Assembly: GCF_008119665.1 (NCBI RefSeq)
Contig: NZ_CP043046.1
Span: 186,001 to 250,000, forward strand
DNA from: Pigmentiphaga aceris
Lineage (GTDB): Bacteria; Pseudomonadota; Gammaproteobacteria; Burkholderiales; Burkholderiaceae_B
Direction: 5' to 3'
Length of the DNA: 64,000 nt
Part shown: piece after piece, positions 1-8,159 of the stretch
How the letters are laid out: each line of letters opens with the position of its first letter
How positions within the stretch are numbered: position 1 is the first letter of the stretch
Notes under the pieces: generated by a model
What the model was told of the DNA's origin: nothing
The model's input: the letters and a program-made list of their open reading frames with translations, nothing else
Databases searched by the model: none
Made by a program: the position numbers and the translations under genes

Positions 1-1
1 C

Positions 2-598
2 CTGCGCGAGCAGGGCCGGTTGCGTGGCTGGCGTGGTGAATTGCTCGATGTGCCCGACTTGAGCGGCGCCGTGTTGAGCGTGATCGAGCGCGCCGCTGTG
101 CGTCCCTTGGGGATCGCCACCCGTGCGGTGCACCTGAACGCCTGGACGCCGACCGGCGAGCTGTGGATCGCCCAGCGGGCACTCGACAAGTCCACCGACC
201 CGGGCATGTGGGATACCTTGGTAGGTGGCTTGGTCAGCGCCACGGAAAGCGATGCGCTGGCGCTGGAGCGGGAAAGCTGGGAAGAGGCGGGCCTGCCGGC
301 TGCGTGTCTGAAAGATGCCGTCAGCATGGGCGAATACTGCGTGCGGCGGATTTTGCCCGAGGGTTATCAGGTGGAGTGGGTAGGGGTGACCGATGTGGTC
401 GTGCCCAGCGACGTCACGCCCTGCAACCAGGATGGCGAAGTGGCACAGATCCGCACGGCGAGCACCGACGAGGTGATCGACATGATTGGCCGCGATATGT
501 TCACGCTGGAAGCGGCGCTGGCAATGGGCCTGTCTTTCGTGCAGCGCGGTTGGCTGGCGGCAGAGGTGATGGCACCGGTGGTGCAGCGACCGGCTTGA
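2..598 (+). CDS. Nudix hydrolase, 5' end outside the window
   Basis: The reading frame is open back to base 2, so the N-terminus lies upstream; the visible TTG at base 20 is not a convincing start. A complete Nudix box is present: G-x5-E-x7 followed by RESWEEAGL (DNA about 233-298), the Mg2+-binding loop of enzymes that hydrolyse nucleoside diphosphate linked to another group X. The context around it, HLNAWTPTGELWIAQRA before the box and YQVEWVGVTDVVV after it, resembles the DUF4743-linked Nudix proteins related to eukaryotic thiamine-pyrophosphokinase-type Nudix enzymes. The exact substrate cannot be read from the sequence. The family assignment is firm; the subfamily is an inference. Confidence 0.85.
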   Translation: MREQGRLRGWRGELLDVPDLSGAVLSVIERAAVRPLGIATRAVHLNAWTPTGELWIAQRALDKSTDPGMWDTLVGGLVSATESDALALERESWEEAGLPAACLKDAVSMGEYCVRRILPEGYQVEWVGVTDVVVPSDVTPCNQDGEVAQIRTASTDEVIDMIGRDMFTLEAALAMGLSFVQRGWLAAEVMAPVVQRPA

Positions 599-662
599 AT
601 TTACCTGGGTGAACGCTGATAGTGGGCTCAAGCATTGCACTTAAACCGCGTTCAAACCCCGC

Positions 663-914
663 TCAGGACGGTGACCCGGCGTCATACCAGGCCAGCAATG
701 CCGCCTGAGCCGCATTGCTCAGTCCCTCGAACCGCACTTCGCCCTGATGGGTCACGATCGCCATCGCATACGGCTCGGCAAGTGCGCCCGCCTCGGGGCA
801 TAAGCGCTGTTCTTCGCCTGTGGACGGATGCCGTTTGCGCCAGAAATTGATGGCGCGTTCGAGTTCCGTCAGGGAAAGCGAAGCAGGGTGGCCGGCGTGA
901 TCTGGGGTGTCCAT
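663..914 (-). CDS. DUF3717 family small protein (83 aa)
   Basis: This small soluble protein carries the pattern LTELERAINFWRKRHPS followed by EEQRLCPEAGALAEPYA, matching the DUF3717 family that is almost confined to Burkholderiales. It has no signal peptide or membrane segment. Its function is unknown. It stands alone between the Nudix gene (convergent, 64 bp away) and the divergent glycine-zipper gene. The ATG at 912-914 is followed by an uninterrupted family-like N-terminus, so the start is reasonable. The length is normal for the family. Confidence 0.75.
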   Translation of the reverse strand: MDTPDHAGHPASLSLTELERAINFWRKRHPSTGEEQRLCPEAGALAEPYAMAIVTHQGEVRFEGLSNAAQAALLAWYDAGSPS

Positions 915-1043
915 CGGCCCATTCTGTCAGATGTTTCGTGCTTGAGGCGCAACAGATGACGGGCACGGCAGGCAATCCGCTACGAGGGCGCGACACACTC
1001 CGATACCCGCGATACAGGAAGCGGTCGGGCTCGTAGCACTGTG

Positions 1044-1067
1044 CAAACATACACAGCAGTATGTTTG
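1044..1067. promoter_or_regulatory. 9-bp inverted repeat upstream of the glycine-zipper gene
   Basis: CAAACATAC and GTATGTTTG are perfect inverted copies separated by 6 nt, ending 30 nt before the start codon at 1098. It could be a repressor operator or a 5'-UTR hairpin. There is no T-run after it, so it is not an intrinsic terminator. Confidence 0.4.
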
Positions 1068-1097
1068 AGCCCTGTCTGTTTTGAGTGGGGTGCCACC

Positions 1098-1784
1098 ATG
1101 GCCCACTATCCCGAAAATACGCCTGCCTCGCCGTCCCGCATGCACCCGCTGCTGGTAACGGCCATCGTCAGCTTCATTGCGCTGTGCGCAGTGGGCATTG
1201 CGGTGTTGACCGGCATGTTGCCATCGCCCCTGGCGCGCACGGTAGACCGTCCGCCTGCTTCAGTCGCGCTGGCCGAAGAAGCCGCCAGGGCCGATAAGGC
1301 CGCTGAAGATGCCCGCATTGCAGCCGAGCAGGCGCGTGCCGCTGCCGACGATGCCGCACGCAAGGAAGCCGCGTTGCAGGCCCCGCGTGGCCCTGTTGCA
1401 CCGCCGCCGGCAGCCCTTGCTGCGGCACCGGTAGCTGCCGTCTGCAATAACTGCGGCGTAGTGCAGTCGGTCACGTCTTATCAGGTGAAGGGCGAGGGCA
1501 CTGGCCTGGGCGCGATTGCCGGTGGCGTATTGGGCGGTGTGGTCGGCAATCAGTTCGGCGGCGGCAATGGCCGTACCGCACTGACCTTGCTCGGCGCTGG
1601 TGGCGGCGCGTATGCCGGCCACGAAGTCGAGAAGAATGTGCGCACCAACACCCGTTATCAGATGAAGGTCCGCATGAACGATGGCTCGGTCAAGACCTAC
1701 ACCAGTGCCACGCCCTTCGGCTGGCGCAACGGCGACCCGGTGCGGGTGGTCAATGGTCAGGTGGTGGCGCGCAACGCCGGTTGA
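1098..1784 (+). CDS. Membrane-anchored glycine-zipper 2TM protein (228 aa)
   Basis: An N-terminal hydrophobic segment (about residues 18-40) is followed by an Ala/Glu/Lys-rich predicted coiled coil (about 57-95). Then come a Pro/Ala linker, a Cys pair C116-x-x-C119, and a glycine-zipper domain (about 136-175, GLGAIAGGVLGGVVGNQFGG) of the SlyB / 17-kDa surface antigen type. There is no lipobox, so unlike SlyB it is probably inner-membrane anchored with its zipper in the periplasm or outer membrane. The ATG at 1098 was preferred over the upstream GTG at 1041 because of GAGTGGGG just upstream and because an upstream palindrome would otherwise be coding. The role in envelope integrity is inferred from the family. 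Confidence 0.75.
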   Translation: MAHYPENTPASPSRMHPLLVTAIVSFIALCAVGIAVLTGMLPSPLARTVDRPPASVALAEEAARADKAAEDARIAAEQARAAADDAARKEAALQAPRGPVAPPPAALAAAPVAAVCNNCGVVQSVTSYQVKGEGTGLGAIAGGVLGGVVGNQFGGGNGRTALTLLGAGGGAYAGHEVEKNVRTNTRYQMKVRMNDGSVKTYTSATPFGWRNGDPVRVVNGQVVARNAG

Positions 1785-1832
1785 TTCTTGTGTCGCAAAC
1801 GCAAACGACGCGCTGATCGCGCGTCGTTGCCA

Positions 1833-1870
1833 AGGCCGACATGGCAACTGCCTGTCGGCCTATTTCTTGT
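1833..1870. terminator. Convergent terminator hairpin
   Basis: AGGCCGACA (1833-1841) pairs perfectly with TGTCGGCCT (1853-1861) and is followed on the + strand by ATTTCTT. A second perfect 10-bp hairpin, AACGACGCGC/GCGCGTCGTT, lies just upstream at 1804-1828. The pair sits between two convergent genes and overlaps the stop codon of the SET gene. Confidence 0.65.
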
Positions 1871-2399
1871 CAGCCTTGCTGGCGCGTTTTTTTGACTTGC
1901 GCGGCTTGGGTGCCAGCATGGTGTGGCGGCATGAAGGCGTGCCGCACCGGCATTCGTACTGCTTCTTGAGCTTGGCGGTCTGACGTTCGTCCAGCACCAG
2001 GCCGTAGTCGTAGTTCAGTTCCTCGCCGCGCCAGATGGGTCGCAGCGACACCACAAAAATCCGCCCATCTTCCGTCTCCTCGGCCTCGCAATTGGGCTCG
2101 CAGGAATGGTTGATGTAGCGCCCTTCGTTGCCGCGCACCCCGCCATCGATGACCTTGCCGGTGGCCAGGGCAAAGAAGAAGGTGTGGAACGGGTCGTCGG
2201 GGTTCACCGGGTGGCGGCGATCCGCTTCCTCGCTGTCGATGACTTCGCCTACGTATTCAAGAATCCGGGTGCCTGGCGGGATCTTGCGCTTGGCAAAGAC
2301 ACCACTGCCGTGAATCGATGAGCGGTGGACGACGTGCCAGGGTCGTTCGGGAATGCCGTCGGAAACAAGGTCGTCGGAAGGAAGCGTGGCGCGGGGCAT
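1860..2399 (-). CDS. SET-domain protein-lysine methyltransferase (179 aa)
   Basis: This is a compact SET protein. Key elements are GSGVFA (31-36), YINHSCEPN (95-103) forming the SAM-binding pseudoknot, and GEELNYDYG (125-133) with the catalytic Tyr. A post-SET-like Cys cluster (C150, C152, C157) follows, and the tail is Lys/Arg-rich (about 165-179). The family transfers methyl groups from AdoMet to protein lysines. In bacteria, substrates are rarely known; ribosomal or DNA-binding proteins are candidates. The basic tail suggests contact with nucleic acid or an acidic partner, which is an inference. It is transcribed leftward on its own, separated from topB by topB's terminator. Confidence 0.85.
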   Translation of the reverse strand: MPRATLPSDDLVSDGIPERPWHVVHRSSIHGSGVFAKRKIPPGTRILEYVGEVIDSEEADRRHPVNPDDPFHTFFFALATGKVIDGGVRGNEGRYINHSCEPNCEAEETEDGRIFVVSLRPIWRGEELNYDYGLVLDERQTAKLKKQYECRCGTPSCRHTMLAPKPRKSKKRASKADKK

Positions 2400-2589
2400 G
2401 AGCAGCTCTGAAAATCGGTGATACGGCGCTTAAGGTCTTGAACGGGCGGCGAGGCAACCCGTGCAGAGACCACACTGCAACACGCCGCATGCCGGGAATT
2501 GTCGCACGCGATGTGTGTACAAACTCGACAGCACGCGGGTGCTGTTGCACACATTCACGACAAGGGAGTGTGGCTTGTCGCGATGCATG

Positions 2590-2625
2590 AAAAAACACGG
2601 GCGGGCCTTGTGAGCCCGCCCGTGT
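2590..2625 (-). terminator. Intrinsic terminator of topB
   Basis: A perfect 12-bp stem (ACACGGGCGGGC at 2595-2606 with GCCCGCCCGTGT at 2614-2625, 7-nt loop) is followed on the minus strand by a run of T (the A-run at 2590-2595). It starts 28 nt after the topB stop codon, as expected for a Rho-independent terminator. Confidence 0.85.
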
Positions 2626-2653
2626 CATGGCGCTTTCATCTAATTATCGACAA

Positions 2654-5365
2654 TCACGCTTCGGTTTTTGCGACGGTCTTTTTGGCTGCGGCTTTCTTGG
2701 CGGGAGCCTTGGTGGCAGCAGTTTTTGTGGCAGCAGTTTTGGTCGCTGCCTTCTTCACAGCGGTCTTCTTCACTGCAGCTTTTTTCGCAGGTGCCTTCTT
2801 CGCAGCCGCTTTCTTGGCTGCTGCTTTTTTCGGCGCTGCGCTTTCCTCGCCCTCGACGCCTTCTGCATCTGCCGCCTTGGCAGTCTTGGAAGGTGCCTTG
2901 CCAGGCTTGGCCGCACGCGGCTCGAACTCGAAGCCGATCTTGCCGCCTTCCTGTTTGGTCAGGAAGGCCTTGAACTTGCGATTCGTGCGGCTGGACACGA
3001 AGTTGGTCAGCAGATCGGTCTTGCCCTCGTTCAGCAGCTTGCTCATCTGCTGCGCATCGATTTCCTGCTGCAGGATGACCTTGCCCGACTTGAAGTCGCA
3101 GGTCTTCTCGGGGCCGACTGACTTCTCGCACACGAAGCTCATGCCGTGTTCGAACACACGGGCATTGCAGCGCGGGCACGGCCCGATCGGGGTAAGCGAA
3201 GAGAAGTCCACCGGTTCGGTGTTCTCTTCCTTGTCCTGCCCGAAGTCGAATTCCAGCTTGAATTCTTCGGCGGTGATGCGCAGGATCGCGGCAAACGGAC
3301 GGCCCATCTTGCTGATGAAGCCGTTCAAGGGGCCGATTTCCAGCTTACCCAGCAGTTCTTCAACTTCCGGCAGCTCGAAGGTGCGGCCGCCCGGGTGCTT
3401 GCTGATTGAGAAATCGCAGGCCGTGCAGGCGTAGCGGCGATAGTTTTCCTTCACCACCTTGCCGCACTTGGGGCAGGGCGTGGTCAGGGTCGCGTAGTCG
3501 CCCGGCACCGTGTCGCGGTCGTATTCCTTGGCGCGCTTGACGATCACCTGCGTCATCTGCGCGATCTCGCGCATGAACGCATCACGCGACATCTGGCCTT
3601 GTTCGATCTGCGACAGCTGGTGTTCCCATTCGCCGGTCAGTTCGGGCGACGTGAGTTCCGCCACATCCAGACCCGACAACAGCGTCATCAGCTGGCGTGC
3701 CTTGGCGGTGGCGATCAGGTCGCGGCCTTCGCGGCGCAGGTAGCCTTCGTTCAGCAGACCTTCGATGATGCCGGCGCGCGTGGCGGGTGTACCCAGGCCG
3801 CGCGCAGCCATCGCTTCGCGCAATTCTTCGTCTTCCACCAGCTTGCCCGCGCCTTCCATGGCCGACAGCAGCGTGGCTTCGTTGAAGCGCGCGGGCGGCT
3901 TGGTGGCCAGGCCCACGGCGTCGATGTCTTCCGTGCGCACGGTTTCGTCCGGGGCCACGGCCACCAGCGTGGCATCGTCACCCTGGGCTTCGCGGCCGTA
4001 GACCGTCATCCAGCCCGGGCTGACCAGCACCTTGCCTTCGGTCTTGAAGTGGTGGCCGACGACTTCGGTAATGCGCGTGGTCAGCTGGAATTCCGCCGCG
4101 GGGTAGAACACCGCAAGGAAGCGCTTGACCACCATGTCGTAGATCTTGGCTTCGGCTTCGCTCAGTTCGCGCGGGGCCTGCAAGGTCGGGATGATCGCAA
4201 AGTGATCCGACACTTTCTTGTTGTCGAACACACGTTTGTTCGGGCGCACCCACTTGTTGTTGATGACCTGGTTCGCAAACTTGCTGTAGCCGCCCGGAAT
4301 CGGCGACGGGCCATCAGCCAGCATCTGCATGGTCTGGTGCACGGTCGGCACGTAGTCTTCCGGCAGGAAGCGCGAGTCGGTACGCGGGTAGGTCAGCGCC
4401 TTGTGGCGCTCGTACAGCGACTGGGCCAGCGCCAGCGTGGTCTTGGCCGAGAAACCGAAACGACCATTGGCCTCGCGTTGCAGGCTGGTCAGGTCATACA
4501 GCAGGCCCGACAACTGGGTCGACGGACGTGACTCTTCCGTCACCGTGCCGGGTTTGTCCCGGCAGGCAACCACGATCGAGTCGGCGGCCGTCTTGCTCCA
4601 CAGGCGCGAGTCCCGTTTTTCCGGGTCTTGCTCGTCTTTCTTGTGCTTCGGATCGAACCAGCGCCCTTCGTACAGGCCAGCGGCCGCGACGAACTGCGCA
4701 CGCACTTCCCAGTAGTCGCGCGACACGAACTTGCGGATGCGTTCTTCGCGCTCGGCCACGATCGCCAGTGTCGGGGTCTGCACACGACCCACCGGGGTCT
4801 TGAAGAAACCGCCGTCTTTGCTGTTGAACGCGGTCATGGCCCGCGTGCCGTTGATGCCCACCAGCCAATCCGCTTCGGCGCGCGAACGGGCAGCGGCTTC
4901 CAGCGGCTTCATAGTCTCGTCCGAACGCAGGTCGGCGAAGGCTTCGCGGATGGCCTGTTGCGTCATCGACTGCAACCACAGGCGGCTGACCGGCTTGTTG
5001 GTCTTGGCGTATTGCGCGATGTAGCGGAAGATCAGTTCGCCTTCCCGTCCCGCGTCACAGGCGTTGATGACGGCGTCGACGTCCTTGCGCTTCAACAGGC
5101 GCACCAGCAGGCGCAGCCGTTCCTCTGAGCGCTTGTCGGCAGGGCCTAAGCCAAACTCGGGCGGGATCACCGGCAGATGGGTGAAACTCCATTTGCCTTT
5201 GACTGGATCGTTGGGCGCAACCAGGCCCAGCAGGTGACCCACGCTGGAAGAGAGCACATATTGCTCGCTTTCGAAATATTCGCCCTCACGCTTGAAGCCG
5301 CCCAGTGCGCGTGAAATGTCCAGCGCTACCGAGGGCTTCTCGGCGATGATCAGTGTCTTGCCCAT
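2654..5365 (-). CDS. topB: DNA topoisomerase III with H1-like basic tail
   Basis: This is a type IA topoisomerase (903 aa) that relaxes negative supercoils and decatenates DNA. The start MGKTLIIAEKPSVA at 5365 matches the family N-terminus; an upstream in-frame extension was ignored. The Toprim motif DAGREGE is at 104-110 and the active-site Tyr326 lies in ALTYPRTDS. Two C-terminal zinc-finger-like modules follow (CPKCG...CTAC and CPRC...C). About 61 final residues are almost entirely Lys/Ala/Pro repeats (PKKAAAKK, APAKKAA), like histone H1 or AlgP tails, presumably for non-specific DNA binding. It is much longer than E. coli TopB (about 650 aa). It lies downstream of dprA and smg on the same strand. 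Confidence 0.95.
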   Translation of the reverse strand: MGKTLIIAEKPSVALDISRALGGFKREGEYFESEQYVLSSSVGHLLGLVAPNDPVKGKWSFTHLPVIPPEFGLGPADKRSEERLRLLVRLLKRKDVDAVINACDAGREGELIFRYIAQYAKTNKPVSRLWLQSMTQQAIREAFADLRSDETMKPLEAAARSRAEADWLVGINGTRAMTAFNSKDGGFFKTPVGRVQTPTLAIVAEREERIRKFVSRDYWEVRAQFVAAAGLYEGRWFDPKHKKDEQDPEKRDSRLWSKTAADSIVVACRDKPGTVTEESRPSTQLSGLLYDLTSLQREANGRFGFSAKTTLALAQSLYERHKALTYPRTDSRFLPEDYVPTVHQTMQMLADGPSPIPGGYSKFANQVINNKWVRPNKRVFDNKKVSDHFAIIPTLQAPRELSEAEAKIYDMVVKRFLAVFYPAAEFQLTTRITEVVGHHFKTEGKVLVSPGWMTVYGREAQGDDATLVAVAPDETVRTEDIDAVGLATKPPARFNEATLLSAMEGAGKLVEDEELREAMAARGLGTPATRAGIIEGLLNEGYLRREGRDLIATAKARQLMTLLSGLDVAELTSPELTGEWEHQLSQIEQGQMSRDAFMREIAQMTQVIVKRAKEYDRDTVPGDYATLTTPCPKCGKVVKENYRRYACTACDFSISKHPGGRTFELPEVEELLGKLEIGPLNGFISKMGRPFAAILRITAEEFKLEFDFGQDKEENTEPVDFSSLTPIGPCPRCNARVFEHGMSFVCEKSVGPEKTCDFKSGKVILQQEIDAQQMSKLLNEGKTDLLTNFVSSRTNRKFKAFLTKQEGGKIGFEFEPRAAKPGKAPSKTAKAADAEGVEGEESAAPKKAAAKKAAAKKAPAKKAAVKKTAVKKAATKTAATKTAATKAPAKKAAAKKTVAKTEA
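2657..2839 (-). repeat. Lys/Ala-coding degenerate repeat (topB 3' end)
   Basis: About 180 bp encode residues about 843-903 of TopB as degenerate AAKK / APAKK / ATKTA units. Such arrays change length easily by slippage or recombination, so tail length may vary between strains. Confidence 0.7.
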
Positions 5366-5571
5366 TGAAATCCAGTGAATCCGGCGCGACCGCGAAGGCG
5401 CAGTCGCAGCGCCGGATGATAAGGGGGGAATTTTGCCGCGTGCAAGTCGGACCCGAAACCAAGTGTCTGCACGGTCGCGTTTTGGCAAGGCGTACAACAC
5501 GCCTTATATATAGTGCCGCAAACGCGAAAACCGGGTTGCTTGACGGGCGAGTGCCGCGTTTGGACGCCGGG

Positions 5572-6030
5572 TCAGTGCAGCTGGCGCGGGCTGCCGTCGT
5601 CCAGCAATTCCTGCAGGACGAGGTTGTCGATCTTGGTTTCCTGGCTCCAGAGCACCATCAACACGATGATCTTGAGCTTTTCCAGGGGGACCGGGGATTC
5701 AGACACGGCAAAGGCGCGATCGACCACGATTTCGCGCAAGGGGGCAGAAAGTACCCCGGCGGCTTCCAGGAAAGCGATGAAGCCGATGGTGTCGGAGCCG
5801 AGTTGGTGATATTCGACATCGGCATACACACGAGCACCGTTGCTGGGTTCGAGCGCGAGGTCGACACAGCGATTGGTGCTTTCAGCCAGGCCGGACAACC
5901 AGGACAAGGCATCATCGATGTCTTCGTCCTCGAAGCCAGCGGCGGCGAGCTTTCGGGCCAGCGTGTCCGGGTCGGGACAGGCCTCTGGCGCGAAGTAAGT
6001 CTCGAAGAGATAAACGAAAATATCAAACAT
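5572..6030 (-). CDS. smg: Smg family protein (DUF494)
   Basis: This 152-aa protein begins MFDIFVYLFETYF and matches the Smg/DUF494 family throughout (for example LEKLKIIVLMVLWSQ near the C-terminus). smg lies next to dprA in many proteobacteria, and here it follows dprA by 136 bp on the same strand with topB downstream. Its biochemical function is unknown. It is acidic and probably cytoplasmic. Length is normal for the family. Confidence 0.9.
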   Translation of the reverse strand: MFDIFVYLFETYFAPEACPDPDTLARKLAAAGFEDEDIDDALSWLSGLAESTNRCVDLALEPSNGARVYADVEYHQLGSDTIGFIAFLEAAGVLSAPLREIVVDRAFAVSESPVPLEKLKIIVLMVLWSQETKIDNLVLQELLDDGSPRQLH

Positions 6031-6125
6031 AGGCAGTCTGTCAGGCGTCGATTTACTCTACGCGGAAACGCCATGCCGGGCAACCGACGGGGCTGGCATG
6101 CAACTCGACCATAAGCGGGGTGTCC

Positions 6126-6147
6126 GGCCTGCGCAACGTCGCAGGCC
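6126..6147. other. Hairpin between dprA and smg
   Basis: GGCCTGCG (6126-6133) and CGCAGGCC (6140-6147) form a perfect 8-bp stem with a 6-nt loop, 20 bp after the dprA stop codon. It has no U-tract, so it may act as an mRNA-stabilising or REP-like hairpin rather than a terminator. Confidence 0.4.
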
Positions 6148-6166
6148 ACCCTACGCATCCCGCGGA

Positions 6167-7432
6167 TTACCGCAGGCGCTGCACACGTGCGCCGGGCAGG
6201 CGGGCGATCCGGCCAGACAGCTCCAGCGTCAGCAGCCGTACCTGCAAGGTGTCGGCGGGCAGACCCGAGCGCAGTTGCACTTCATCGATATTGAGCGGGT
6301 CGAAACCCAGTTGATCCAATAGTGGGTCTTCGTCTGGTTTGCTGTCGGGCCGCCTGGTTGGCGTGTTGTTCTGTCGGTGATCCGACTTTTCATCCTGGTC
6401 GATCGACCTTTCAGTCGTGGCTCGCGCCAGGCCTGGTTTCGCGGCTGTGTGCGGTGGCTTTGCAGCGCTATCTTCATTAGCGTCATCGTCGATCAGGGCC
6501 ATCTGGTGGTGCTTTTCTGCAATCTCGTCTGGCCAGACAGAACTTAGCTCGTCGAGCACGTCTTGCGCCGTCTCGACCAGCTTCGCCCCCTGACGGATCA
6601 GCGCATGACACCCACGCGACAGCGGCGAATGGATCGATCCGGGGATTGCAAATACCTCGCGCCCCATGTCCGCGGCCAGGCGGGCGGTAATCAGCGAGCC
6701 GCTGTGCACTGCCGCTTCCACCACCAGCACGCCACGCGACAATCCCGCCACCAACCGGTTGCGGCGCGGAAAGTGGTGCGGCAGCGCCTTGGTGCCCAGG
6801 GGCAGTTCCGACACGATGGCACCGCTGGCCGCGATCTGGTGGGCCAGGTCACGGTTGCGCGCCGGGTAGACGATATCGGCACCGGTGCCGACGACTGCCA
6901 CCGTTTTCCCTGCCGCCGCCAGCGTCCCGCGGTGGGCCGCCGCATCGATCCCCAGCGCCAGGCCACTGGCAATGCACCAGTCCCGGGTCGCCAGTGCCTG
7001 GGCGAAGTCATGCGCCAGGATGTTGCCGCCTGGGGTGGCGTGGCGGGCACCGACGATTGCAATGGTTCTGCGTGACAGCGCGTGCACGTCCCCCACCACG
7101 TACAGCAGCACTGGCGGGTCGGACATTTCGCGCAGCATGTCGGGGTAGTGCGCATCCGCCAGGGTCAGTACATGGTGATTGTGGTCGGCCTGCCAAGCCA
7201 GTGCGCGTTCGATGTACGCCAGCATGGCCTGTGTGGGTGGTTCTGCAATGCGACGGGCCAGCTCAAACGGCAGGTGTTGCGCCAGGACCTGCTGGGGCGT
7301 GGCATAAAGCTGTTCGGGCGGACCAAAGGCCTGCATGAGCTTGCCTGCCAGCACCGGGCCGACATCAGGCTCGTCCGCCAGGCGCAGCCATGCTGCCAAG
7401 GATGGCAATGCGGGGGACGTTGTGGAGCCCAT
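6167..7432 (-). CDS. dprA: DNA-processing protein DprA
   Basis: DprA binds incoming single-stranded DNA and loads RecA during natural transformation. The 421-aa protein has an N-terminal helix-hairpin-helix-like region (about 12-60) and the Rossmann domain (about 122-292). The latter contains TIAIVGARHATPGG, ASGLALGIDAAAHRG and the GSLITA signature. A winged-helix C-terminal domain (about 371-421) completes it. Residues about 300-370 form an unusual hydrophilic, low-complexity linker. It is the first gene of a leftward dprA-smg-topB run and diverges from def. No other competence gene is in the window. Confidence 0.95.
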   Translation of the reverse strand: MGSTTSPALPSLAAWLRLADEPDVGPVLAGKLMQAFGPPEQLYATPQQVLAQHLPFELARRIAEPPTQAMLAYIERALAWQADHNHHVLTLADAHYPDMLREMSDPPVLLYVVGDVHALSRRTIAIVGARHATPGGNILAHDFAQALATRDWCIASGLALGIDAAAHRGTLAAAGKTVAVVGTGADIVYPARNRDLAHQIAASGAIVSELPLGTKALPHHFPRRNRLVAGLSRGVLVVEAAVHSGSLITARLAADMGREVFAIPGSIHSPLSRGCHALIRQGAKLVETAQDVLDELSSVWPDEIAEKHHQMALIDDDANEDSAAKPPHTAAKPGLARATTERSIDQDEKSDHRQNNTPTRRPDSKPDEDPLLDQLGFDPLNIDEVQLRSGLPADTLQVRLLTLELSGRIARLPGARVQRLR

Positions 7433-7574
7433 TGGTGTGGTCCGTCAGGCAAAAACCGCATCCTGCCCGGCCGTGGGTCGGACGAACAGGTGTCCCTGGG
7501 CCGATTTGTCCTGCTGTTTATGGTAAGGTGCTTGCAGAAGAACACGCTGGGCAAACTCGCCCTTCGCGTCCAAA

Positions 7575-7590
7575 CATAGTGACCACTATG
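7575..7590. promoter_or_regulatory. 16-bp palindrome upstream of def
   Basis: CATAGTG-AC-CACTATG is a perfect palindrome in the dprA/def divergent region, 62 bp before the def start. Its symmetry and short spacer suggest a dimeric regulator site rather than an RNA hairpin. No regulator can be named. Confidence 0.4.
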
Positions 7591-7652
7591 CTTGCAATCG
7601 CGTGGTGTTCCCCCATCTAGTCTTCAATCCCGTCTCCGGTTTCGCGTACGTC

Positions 7653-8159
7653 ATGGCCCTGCTCACGATCCTGCACTACCCCGATTCCCGGCTCCACAAA
7701 GTGGCCAAGCCGGTCGCGCGGGTGGACGATCGCATTCGCAAGCTGGTGCGCGACATGGCCGACACCATGTATGACGCACCGGGTGTAGGGCTTGCCGCCA
7801 CGCAGGTCGATGTACACGAGCGTGTCATCGTCATCGATGTGTCGGAAGACCAGACCGGCCTGCTTGCGCTGATCAACCCGGAAATCATCTGGCACAGCGA
7901 AGAGCTGCGCGCCTTTGAAGAAGGCTGCCTGTCGGTGCCGGGGGTGTATGACGATGTCGATCGTTATGCGCAAGTTCGGGTGCGTGCCTTGAACGAGAAG
8001 GGCGAAACCTACGAATTCGATGCCGACGGCCTGCTGTCGGTATGCGTGCAACACGAAATGGATCACTTGCTGGGCAAGGTCTTTGTCGAATACCTGTCGC
8101 CGCTGAAGCAGACGCGCATCAAGAAGAAGATGCGCAAGCTTGAGCGTGATTCCGCCTGA
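7653..8159 (+). CDS. def: Peptide deformylase
   Basis: It removes the formyl group from the N-terminal Met of nascent proteins. All three family motifs are present in the 168-aa protein: GVGLAATQ (44-51), EGCLSVPG (90-97, metal ligand C92) and QHEMDHLLG (133-141, H134 and H138 ligands, E135 catalytic). The ATG at 7653 gives the standard [12 protein letters not shown]-terminus. Its stop codon overlaps the fmt start by one base (TGATG), coupling the deformylase to the enzyme that creates its substrate. Confidence 0.97.
   Translation: MALLTILHYPDSRLHKVAKPVARVDDRIRKLVRDMADTMYDAPGVGLAATQVDVHERVIVIDVSEDQTGLLALINPEIIWHSEELRAFEEGCLSVPGVYDDVDRYAQVRVRALNEKGETYEFDADGLLSVCVQHEMDHLLGKVFVEYLSPLKQTRIKKKMRKLERDSA

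Noticed and set aside
2499..3434. 311-codon + strand frame over the 3' end of topB
   Set aside because: It is the antisense of the Lys/Ala repeat, giving a meaningless Phe/Ala/Val run.
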